DNA from: Perlucidibaca aquatica | Lineage (GTDB): Bacteria; Pseudomonadota; Gammaproteobacteria; Pseudomonadales; Moraxellaceae | Direction: 5' to 3' | Assembly: GCF_001676655.1 (NCBI RefSeq) | Contig: NZ_LZDB01000002.1 | Location: 1,302,001-1,366,000 of the forward strand | DNA: 64,000 bases | In this document: piece by piece, positions 57,144 through 64,000 of the stretch | How positions within the stretch are numbered: the stretch's first letter is position 1 | Layout of the letters: each line of letters starts with the position of its first letter | Notes under the pieces: model-generated | Database searches by the model: none | The model's input: only the letters and a program-made list of their open reading frames with translations | Told to the model about the DNA's origin: nothing | Translations under genes and position numbers: made by a program

Positions 57144-58868
57144 TCAACTTCGTGGTGAGAGGTTGCTGCGCAAAGCGAGTTCGGCTGCTGGTGGTTGCAC
57201 CGGGCGAGTTTTGCGGTCGTGGGTGCGAAGCGGATCATCTTTCAGAAGTTCGTCAGCGAGGTGCGCAAATCGGGTCTGAAAGGCGGCTAGCGTCCATTGC
57301 CCAAAAATGGTGTGGCCGCCTTCGTAGGCCTGCTCCTGGTACTCCTCGTTCGTGGTGACATAGCCCATGTAGTCATTGCAATAGGTGCAAATCAGCACCT
57401 GCTCAATGCCACGCGGCGCTAGTCGCTTCATCACCGTGTCCAGTAAGCGACGCCCTGCCGTCGTGGTAAATTCACCAGGACAGCAAACCAAGGCCAACTG
57501 GCCCAGAATGATGATTTGCAGCGGCAATACGGTCGGCACTAAGGCACTCTCGTTGACTGCGCCGATCCGCGCTTGGCGCTTAAGTTCAGCCACCAATGGG
57601 TCTACTGCATCTGGCAAACTCAACTGCATGAGTGGCAGTCCCAGCGCCTGCTTACGGCCCGACTCCATGAGAATATCTTTAGGGCCCTGCACGGCATACA
57701 GGTGTTGGTAGTACTGACGCTCAGACGGCGACAGTCGTGACAGAGGACTCATCCGCCAGCGGCGCAGCATGCGTGCACCTGCGCGCATGACAGCGGCCAA
57801 CGGCGGTGCCACACCCAAGCCATCAACTGGCGTGCCGGCAAAAAACGAAACGCCATGACAGGGATCGCTAGTCCATGCTTGCGTCTCCCCATTGGCCATG
57901 GCCGGATCTGCATGCACCGATGAAAAATCGACATAGGTCAGTACGCTATCAATCGCACCGATAATCTGTTGTTGATCGGGAGCCGCCACTATCGACAACG
58001 CCAACTGACTTTGATGACGCCCATTCTCGGCGGCATAAACATACTCTGCGCGACCCGTCAGCTGCTGGCGTCGCTTCAATGCTTGCGGGCCGTGATAGTG
58101 CGGTGACACATCTCCCGCCGTGCCCTGAGCAAAAATCGCCACCGCACCGCTCGCTCCGGACGCCATCAGCTGCTGCTCCGCTTGGGCTGCGGCATAGCCT
58201 TTGTTGTCACCATCATGACGATCCAGCGAATTGCTGAGACACGTGGCATGCACACCAAACAGCGAAAGCAAGGATTGCACCTGCCCTGCACGGCTAAGCC
58301 GCAGCACCTGCATTTGCCGCTCCAGCGCCTTATGGTTTTCGCCTTCGCGATAGCGCGGCACGTCAGGGTTACGATTCCACGCGTTTAGCGAGCGATTCCA
58401 AGCGACTGGCACCGCCTCATCAAAGCGCGCTGAGGCCAGACTCAGCTCGGTCGGCGCGGCACTCTGCCAAGCCTCAACCACCGAATCCACCGTGGCCACA
58501 ATGACCGCTTCTAGGTGTTCAGGCACAAAACCGGGCGTGACTAAGTTGTAGAGCACATCATGGCTGCATCCGCCCGGGCCGGAATGCGTGTGGGTGCAGG
58601 TCAAAACAAAACCTGCTTCGTTAAACTGTTCACCGAGGTGCTGCTGTAGGCGTTCGACGGCACCGGCGCGCATCGCCTGAGTCACATAGCCCAGATCGAG
58701 GCAACAGAAAATCGCAGCCTGGCCCTCGGCATCTTTTAGGACTAACGATCGCGCATAAAGCGGGGTCTCTTGGCCATAAGCACGATGGCCCGGCTGACCA
58801 AAACCATGCATCGCATAACCGCGCGGACTGATGCCAATTTCCTGCTTGTTCCATCCCGCCTGATACAT
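57144..58868 (-). CDS. Neutral/alkaline ceramidase-like hydrolase
   Basis: The 574 residues follow the neutral ceramidase N-terminal domain: KQEIGISPRGYAMHGFG, the zinc-binding TCTHTHSGPGG, FGVHATCLSNSL and the catalytic Ser segment GTAGDVSPHYHGP. The C-terminal zinc-site region (CPGEFTTTAGRRLL) is present. It lacks a signal peptide and is shorter than the secreted Pseudomonas enzyme, with little sign of the C-terminal Ig-like domain. It may act on another N-acyl lipid inside the cell. It is the gene downstream of the FMO. Confidence 0.8.
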   Translation of the reverse strand: MYQAGWNKQEIGISPRGYAMHGFGQPGHRAYGQETPLYARSLVLKDAEGQAAIFCCLDLGYVTQAMRAGAVERLQQHLGEQFNEAGFVLTCTHTHSGPGGCSHDVLYNLVTPGFVPEHLEAVIVATVDSVVEAWQSAAPTELSLASARFDEAVPVAWNRSLNAWNRNPDVPRYREGENHKALERQMQVLRLSRAGQVQSLLSLFGVHATCLSNSLDRHDGDNKGYAAAQAEQQLMASGASGAVAIFAQGTAGDVSPHYHGPQALKRRQQLTGRAEYVYAAENGRHQSQLALSIVAAPDQQQIIGAIDSVLTYVDFSSVHADPAMANGETQAWTSDPCHGVSFFAGTPVDGLGVAPPLAAVMRAGARMLRRWRMSPLSRLSPSERQYYQHLYAVQGPKDILMESGRKQALGLPLMQLSLPDAVDPLVAELKRQARIGAVNESALVPTVLPLQIIILGQLALVCCPGEFTTTAGRRLLDTVMKRLAPRGIEQVLICTYCNDYMGYVTTNEEYQEQAYEGGHTIFGQWTLAAFQTRFAHLADELLKDDPLRTHDRKTRPVQPPAAELALRSNLSPRS

Positions 58869-58923
58869 ATATTGCTCCTGTGTCTGTCAGCGCAAATCAA
58901 CTCTGGTTGACCATGGTTTTAAA

Positions 58924-60321
58924 TCAAGCAGAAATCTTGACGGGCATGCCGACCTGCGGACGAACCCTGTCGAAAAAGCCTGGTACGAGCTCAGGCCAGC
59001 CCATCCGGACGCGCAATTTCTCGATGTATTTCTTGTAGGCATGAATCTCGATATAACCCTTGGTCCGGTCGGACTCGACGAACTTTATCCCACCAGACAA
59101 GTCCGGTCGGTCTTCCCGAAGATGCCGCTCGAATACCCTGGCGTTGTCGGGATGGTGCTCCTGGTCATGCAGATAATTAGCCACCATCTGTGACACGCGG
59201 TCGAAGAGCGTATAGGCACTGGAGTTGGTCTCCAGATAGCCCACGCCAAACAGATTCTTGTGCCTGGGGTTAAAAGCCGTCAGGTTCAGCTTCGGCCTGC
59301 CACCATCCCAATCAAAATAAGCTTCCGGCACATACGGGATGGCCATGTTGTAGCCCGTGGCGTACAGCACCAGATCAATCTGCTCACGCGATCCGTCCGC
59401 GAACACCACGTCGTCACCGTCGAAGCATTTGACGTCACCCTTGGCCTTGATGTCGCCATGCTGCAGGTAATGCAACAGCTGCGAATTGAGCAGCGGGTGA
59501 GTCTCGAAAAGCTTGTGGTCCGGCTTGGGCATGCCCGTGCGCGAGGTATCGCCCAGAACCATGCGCAGCAGCAGGGTCATTGCAGGTCGCTGCAGCCACA
59601 TCGGCAGCTGCGGACCGTTATTGGCAAACTCATCCACCGGAATGCCGAATACATGCTTGGGAATGAAATGGTAGCCACGCCGGACGCTGACAAAAGCAGC
59701 ATCCGCATTCGCGGCCGCATCACAGGCGATATCGGCACCCGAGTTGCCCAGCCCGATCACCAGCACACGCTTGTTGCGGAACTCGTCGGCATGCTTGTAG
59801 CTCACGGAATGGCGAATCTCGCCATTGAATGGGCCTTCATGACGCGGCAGACGCGGATGCCAGTTCGTTCCCGTAGAGCACACCACCGCTCGGTAACGCC
59901 GTACCTCCCCGCCAGAAAGTCTGACTAGCCAGGACTCGCCATCCTTTTCGACATGCTCGATGGCGGTCTGAAAGCAGATCGCATCATACAAGCCGAAAGC
60001 GCGCGCAAAGCTGCGGGTATAGGCAAGAATCTGACGGTTCGACGGATAATCCGGATACTCGTCCGGCATCGGAAAGTCGTAGAAGCCCGAGGTATTTCGC
60101 GAGGAGATGAAATGCGCCGAGTGATACATCGGCGAGCCCGGATTGCTCAGATCCCAGATACCACCGACATCGCTGTGGCGCTCGAACTGCTCGTAGGGAA
60201 TGCCGAGCCGCTTCAAGGCTCTGGCTACACTGAGGCCGGCCGGACCGGCACCAACAATGCAGACCGCGCTCGAGCGATCAGTGACCTGACTCTGTAGCTC
60301 AGACACCAACAGGGAAGACAT
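58924..60321 (-). CDS. Flavin-containing monooxygenase (FMO/BVMO type)
   Basis: The 465-residue enzyme has the FAD Rossmann motif VGAGPAGL (24-29), the NADPH motif IGLGNSGAD (about 190) and between them the FMO signature Phe165-x-Gly167-x3-His171-x3-Tyr175. The later ATGYN motif (LVLYATGYNMAIPY) is present. Such enzymes oxygenate N, S or ketone groups using NADPH. The substrate is unknown. It is divergent from the AraC regulator and shares a 117-bp control region. Confidence 0.9.
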   Translation of the reverse strand: MSSLLVSELQSQVTDRSSAVCIVGAGPAGLSVARALKRLGIPYEQFERHSDVGGIWDLSNPGSPMYHSAHFISSRNTSGFYDFPMPDEYPDYPSNRQILAYTRSFARAFGLYDAICFQTAIEHVEKDGESWLVRLSGGEVRRYRAVVCSTGTNWHPRLPRHEGPFNGEIRHSVSYKHADEFRNKRVLVIGLGNSGADIACDAAANADAAFVSVRRGYHFIPKHVFGIPVDEFANNGPQLPMWLQRPAMTLLLRMVLGDTSRTGMPKPDHKLFETHPLLNSQLLHYLQHGDIKAKGDVKCFDGDDVVFADGSREQIDLVLYATGYNMAIPYVPEAYFDWDGGRPKLNLTAFNPRHKNLFGVGYLETNSSAYTLFDRVSQMVANYLHDQEHHPDNARVFERHLREDRPDLSGGIKFVESDRTKGYIEIHAYKKYIEKLRVRMGWPELVPGFFDRVRPQVGMPVKISA

Positions 60322-60438
60322 AGCGATTTACTCCAAAAAATGCATTGCTGATGCTGGAGATTCAAACAAAACGCCCTGCTTGCTCATAAGGGTCATGCAG
60401 GCCAGAATGGGGGGAAAACCGGACACATCAGCTTGCCC

Positions 60439-61491
60439 ATGCTCCAGGATGACCGACGCCTTACAGAAACCATCATCCCCACCTTTGTCATCGCGGGGCT
60501 GGTGGATCACGCCCATGCCAAAGGTCTGGAGCCGGAAGCCTGGTTCACAGGCCTGGGGCTGACGATTGCGAATGTACAACAATCAGAAGCGCTGATCTCC
60601 TTCCGCCAGGCAGCTACCATTATTCGCCGGGCCTTGCGGGCACTGCCATCCGAGCCCTTGGGCCTGCATGTAGGATCGCGCGATGCACTGGTTTCATTTG
60701 GCATGCTGGGTTTTGCCATGCTGTCGAGCAGTAATGTTCGGGAAGCATTTGCGACCGGGCTGGAATATCACCTGGCCTCTGGCAGCCTGATGGACTTGGA
60801 GGCCGAAACAACGGCTACGGAGGTCACGCTACGACTGCACGAGCGCTTCCCTGACCCGGAGCTATTGCCGTTTCTCTGCGAGGAGGTTTTTGCCAGTATA
60901 GTTGCCATCATGCGGATGATGCTGGGTAATGACATATCACCGCTTCGTGTCGAGCTGAGCTACCCGCCACCGCCGTATGGCGCTGCTTACCAACGATTGT
61001 TCAACTGCCCTGTACGCTTTGATAGCAACGCGAATCGCCTGGTACTCCCTGCCGCGCTAATGGATCGCCCACTGGCCACGCACAGCGCGGCAAGCCATGC
61101 TGTTGCGCTGGCTGCCTGTCGTCGGCTGATCGAGCCCGCTGCGACGACTCAGGATGTAATCAGCTCGGTGGAAAATCTCCTGCGCGGGAAGCTGCGTCAG
61201 CGGCCATCGATGGCTGATATCGCCGGCTGGCTCAACATCACGGAACGTACCCTGCGTCGTCATTTGACTGAGGCCGGGCAGCGCTTCAGCGCCATTCGTG
61301 ATCGTGTCATGGAGCAGCGAGCCCGAATGCTGCTTATTGACTCCACGCTACCAATCACCAACATTGCGGAAGAGCTTGGTTTCAGTGACGCGCGCGACTT
61401 TCGTCGGGCATTTCGACGCTGGACAGGCATGGCGCCGAGGCATATTCGGCAAGCACGATCAAACACTGAAGCAGGCGTAAGCGCTCGATGA
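60439..61491 (+). CDS. AraC-family regulator (ArgR/OruR-like)
   Basis: The 350-residue protein has an arabinose-binding-like N-terminal domain (about 20-205) and a C-terminal AraC HTH pair (about 235-340, with MADIAGWLNITERTLRRHLTE and ITNIAEELGFSDARDFRRAFRRW). A TTG 6 bp before the ATG is also open. By position it may control the divergent FMO gene. Its stop overlaps the start of the Crp/Fnr gene by ATGA. Confidence 0.9.
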   Translation: MLQDDRRLTETIIPTFVIAGLVDHAHAKGLEPEAWFTGLGLTIANVQQSEALISFRQAATIIRRALRALPSEPLGLHVGSRDALVSFGMLGFAMLSSSNVREAFATGLEYHLASGSLMDLEAETTATEVTLRLHERFPDPELLPFLCEEVFASIVAIMRMMLGNDISPLRVELSYPPPPYGAAYQRLFNCPVRFDSNANRLVLPAALMDRPLATHSAASHAVALAACRRLIEPAATTQDVISSVENLLRGKLRQRPSMADIAGWLNITERTLRRHLTEAGQRFSAIRDRVMEQRARMLLIDSTLPITNIAEELGFSDARDFRRAFRRWTGMAPRHIRQARSNTEAGVSAR

Positions 61492-62192
61492 CTCCGGCAA
61501 CCGACATCCCCGCCAAATACCGCGAACGCCTGCGCGCCGGCCAGTGGTTTCAGAGCCTGACGCCTCTGCTGCAAGATCTGCTGCTGGCGCACATGTCGAT
61601 ACGCCCGCTCGCGGCTGGCCAGCGCCTATTCGCGCGCGGCGACGCCGCCGACGGGCTTTATTGTGTTGCCGATGGCGCCATCAAGCTCACCGGCAGCGCG
61701 CGTGATGGCAAAGAAGCCATTCTGGCCATCATCGAATCGCCGAGCTGGTTTGGTGAGATTGCCGCCTTCGATGAGCTGACGCGAACGCACGATGCATGGG
61801 CCGACGAGCCGACTACGCTGCTGCACATCCCAGCCGCAACGCTGAACACCCTGCTGGCTCAGCACCCTCTGCTCTGGCATGCGCTCGGCCTGCTACTGAG
61901 CCACAAAATTCGCCTCGCCTTTTTGGCGCTAGAGGAGCTATCACTACAGCCACCTGCGAGCCGTCTGGCTCGACGATTACTCATGATGGCGCGGGGCTAT
62001 GGCGAGCTGGAAGGCGTCAGCAAGCGCGAGATCCGTGTGCCACAGGAGCAGCTCGGGCAAATGTTGGCGCTATCGCGACAGACCGTGAATCAACTACTGC
62101 GTCAGCTTGAAAGTCATGGCGTGGTGCGCCTTGGCCGGGGCGGCATCGAAATTCTTGATCTGGCGCAACTGGAGACGCTGGCTGACCTCTGA
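61488..62192 (+). CDS. Crp/Fnr-family transcription regulator
   Basis: The 234 residues comprise a cyclic-nucleotide-binding-like domain (about 20-135, GDAADGLYCVADGAIKL and PSWFGEIAAFD) and a C-terminal HTH (VPQEQLGQMLALSRQTVNQLLRQLE). The Fe-S cysteines of FNR are absent, and the cAMP-contact residues of CRP are not obvious, so the ligand is unknown. Translation is coupled to the AraC gene. Confidence 0.9.
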   Translation: MTPATDIPAKYRERLRAGQWFQSLTPLLQDLLLAHMSIRPLAAGQRLFARGDAADGLYCVADGAIKLTGSARDGKEAILAIIESPSWFGEIAAFDELTRTHDAWADEPTTLLHIPAATLNTLLAQHPLLWHALGLLLSHKIRLAFLALEELSLQPPASRLARRLLMMARGYGELEGVSKREIRVPQEQLGQMLALSRQTVNQLLRQLESHGVVRLGRGGIEILDLAQLETLADL

Positions 62193-62285
62193 TAGCCGCC
62201 TGATTGCGGCTTGTGTCGGCCAGCCGACGCTGACAAAGGCATCGATACGCAATACTGCTGTCGCACTCAAGCCTTGGAGACAGCC

Positions 62286-62780
62286 ATGAAAACCCTCGTA
62301 CAACATCTCGCGCAATACGCCAGCTACCATCGCAATCCGCGCAACGTCATCACCCACATCATTGGCATTCCCATTATTGTGATTTCCGCCGCGGCCCTAC
62401 TCGCCAAACTCGCGCTAACGGTCAACGGCGTCACACTATCAGCCGCCATGGCCTTAGCCGCCGCCAGCATCGTGTTCTACCTGCGTTTAGATATCGGACT
62501 GGGCTTGATCATGGCAGCGTTGATGACAGGCAGCGTAGTCATCGGCACGCAAATCGCGGCACTGCCGACGCAAGAATGGCTCTTGATCAGTGTCGGTAGC
62601 TTCGTGGTGGGCTGGATTATTCAGTTTATCGGCCATTACTTTGAAGGGCGTAAACCGGCCTTTGTGGACGACATGAGTGGTTTAGCGATAGGCCCGCTGT
62701 TTGTCACGGCAGAGGTCTTGTTCCTGCTGGGCCTGCGTCGCGAGCTGCGTGACGCCATGCTGCAAGACCAGCAGCCCTAA
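62286..62780 (+). CDS. Mpo1/DUF962-family membrane protein
   Basis: From the ATG at 62286 it has 164 residues and four membrane helices. The family start YASYHRNPRNVITHIIGIP and FIGHYFEGRKPAFVDD with conserved His residues are seen. Yeast Mpo1 is an Fe-dependent dioxygenase of 2-hydroxy fatty acids. Function here is inferred from the family. Its last 4 bp overlap the converging AraC gene. Confidence 0.88.
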   Translation: MKTLVQHLAQYASYHRNPRNVITHIIGIPIIVISAAALLAKLALTVNGVTLSAAMALAAASIVFYLRLDIGLGLIMAALMTGSVVIGTQIAALPTQEWLLISVGSFVVGWIIQFIGHYFEGRKPAFVDDMSGLAIGPLFVTAEVLFLLGLRRELRDAMLQDQQP

Positions 62781-63802
62781 GCGGACTCAAGCCCTGCGCG
62801 CTCTTCCCGCTTGCGCTTGCGATACTCGATCGGCGTTTCATTGGTCCAGCGTTTGAAAGCACGATAGAACGTGCTTGGTTCGGCAAAACCGGTGAGGTAA
62901 ACGATCTGCTCAATGCTCTCGTCCGTGCGTGCCAACAGGCGGCGGGCGAGACGCGAGCGATAGTCCGCCAGAACATGATTGAAGCTGGTACCTGCATCTT
63001 CCAGCTCGGTACGCAACCGTCGAGCCGGCATGCCGATTCGCTGTGCCACGGCTTCAAGTGTGGTGTTACCCGACTCCAAGCTTTCGCCAATTGCACGCTT
63101 GACCGCACCGACCAGATCGAGTCGCGCCAGCTCAGCGAGCTTTTCGTTCGCCATTTTTTCATGCAAGCGCAGCAGGCTTGGCTCTGCATGCCAAACCTGA
63201 TGCTGCAATACCGACGGATTAAAGTAGACACGATTTTCACGACAACCCAAGGTCACGGGGCAACCGTACACTCGCAAATATTCCTCAGGCGGAGCGCCTT
63301 CAACATGGGTGAAATGCACCGCCAATGGCTTAAAGTGACCATCGGTTAGCGACCCAAAAAAGCGGATCACGCCCATCACCAAGGCTTCGGCAAAATGCCG
63401 CATCTTGGCAGCATCAGCGATATCCGCGAGATAGCATTGCTCACCGTCTAGGACGAGACGAGACGTAATGGCGTCGCTCAATAAGCGTTGATAGGCCAAG
63501 GCACGCTGCAAGCCTTCCCCAAAGGTCGGGCTGGACGAGATTAAATACTCCAGCACTTGGCCACGATACACCGGCAGATTTTCACCTAAGTGCAAGCCGA
63601 TATGCGGATCGCCCGATATTTCCTCTAAGGCTCTCCAGAATCTCGCCTGACCCGCAAACGGCGTGCGTTCCGGCGACTCCACATCCAACCACGCCGGGGA
63701 AACACGCGCCTGCAGCAGAATGGCATCCACGGGCAAGCCAGCCTTGAGCATGGCTTGATAGGCGAGACGGAGGAGAATGGGCGCATCGGTGCGCTCAGTC
63801 AT
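62777..63802 (-). CDS. AraC-family regulator
   Basis: The 341 residues have the arabinose-binding-like domain (about 15-205) and the AraC HTH (about 240-335, LEAVAQRIGMPARRLRTELED and IEQIVYLTGFAEPSTFYRAFKRWTNETPIEYR). It is similar in layout to the regulator at 60439. The target is not evident. About 100 bp separate it from the next minus-strand gene. Confidence 0.9.
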   Translation of the reverse strand: MTERTDAPILLRLAYQAMLKAGLPVDAILLQARVSPAWLDVESPERTPFAGQARFWRALEEISGDPHIGLHLGENLPVYRGQVLEYLISSSPTFGEGLQRALAYQRLLSDAITSRLVLDGEQCYLADIADAAKMRHFAEALVMGVIRFFGSLTDGHFKPLAVHFTHVEGAPPEEYLRVYGCPVTLGCRENRVYFNPSVLQHQVWHAEPSLLRLHEKMANEKLAELARLDLVGAVKRAIGESLESGNTTLEAVAQRIGMPARRLRTELEDAGTSFNHVLADYRSRLARRLLARTDESIEQIVYLTGFAEPSTFYRAFKRWTNETPIEYRKRKREERAGLESA

Positions 63803-63904
63803 ACGAGAAATATCCTTGGTCTGCTGAAAGGTATGACTAGCAGTTGGCCCTTTTTACCGTGAAAACTGGCATTTGGGCAACCTGAAAGGCAACAATAACC
63901 AGAC

Positions 63905-64000
63905 TTAATCGGTATTGATGAGCGCCACCACATCAAATGCAGGCGTTTCATAGGGATGAGCCGCTTTTAATGCGGCCACCACCTCGGTAAGCAGGCTGCG
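63905..64000 (-). CDS. NIF3/YqfO-like protein, C-terminal end only
   Basis: The last 31 codons of a gene entering from the right edge read LLTEVVAALKAAHPYETPA and then FDVVALINTD. The AHPYETPAFDV pattern is typical of NIF3/YqfO-related proteins. Most of the gene is outside the window. Confidence 0.65.
   Translation of the reverse strand, partial: RSLLTEVVAALKAAHPYETPAFDVVALINTD

Noticed and set aside
61488-62192. True FNR oxygen sensor
   Set aside because: The N-terminal cysteines needed for the Fe-S cluster are missing.

Overview
The window is a chromosomal stretch from a gammaproteobacterium with moderately high G+C. I place it in or near the Moraxellaceae. The response regulator at 9193-9903 matches the BfmR sequence I know from Acinetobacter almost throughout. 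The order mutS-fdxA followed by bfmS/bfmR next to nrdAB, the short ThrC, and the prfB-lysS and rpsP-rimM-trmD-rplS operons all fit. The base composition is above that of Acinetobacter, so a higher-GC genus such as Perlucidibaca or a relative is my inference. I found no rRNA, tRNA, CRISPR array, prophage or insertion sequence.

Layout. 1-10 kb: the 3' part of gabD, katG behind a perfect OxyR half-site, mutS, fdxA, a 0.67-kb gene-poor gap, then the bfmRS two-component system. 10-15 kb: nrdAB behind a DnaA box and two NrdR boxes, then a small membrane coiled-coil protein and a paraoxonase-like secreted protein. 16-21 kb: an RND efflux adaptor/permease pair behind a perfect palindromic operator, then tcdA. 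21-24 kb: a three-gene proton-translocating transhydrogenase (pntAa-pntAb-pntB). 24-30 kb: a small membrane protein and an OmpA-family protein co-directional with a 1173-residue calcium-repeat lipoprotein that carries long DNA tandem repeats. 30-41 kb: core genes lysS, prfB (with its programmed frameshift), recJ, hom-thrC, dsbC, xerD and the rpsP operon. 41-49 kb: a DMT transporter, then a tightly coupled six-gene block downstream of ffh. 49-54 kb: ypjD, a CorC-like protein, purT, DUF1289, a gamma-carbonic anhydrase and two Nudix hydrolases. 54-64 kb: a pair of acyl-CoA dehydrogenases, a ceramidase-like protein, an FMO-type monooxygenase with divergent AraC and Crp/Fnr regulators, an Mpo1-like membrane protein, another AraC regulator and the end of a NIF3/YqfO-like gene.

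The most interesting system is the block at 41.7-47.8 kb: DprE1-like oxidase, DprE2-like reductase, HAD phosphatase, UbiA-type phosphoribosyltransferase, AglD/UPF0104 membrane protein and a GT-C glycosyltransferase. Together these would make polyprenyl-phosphoryl-ribose, epimerise it to polyprenyl-phosphoryl-arabinofuranose, and move and transfer the sugar outside the cytoplasmic membrane. This is the mycobacterial cell-wall arabinose donor pathway, here in a Gram-negative bacterium and placed 3 nt behind the essential SRP gene ffh. The acceptor (pilin, LPS or other) is not encoded in the window.
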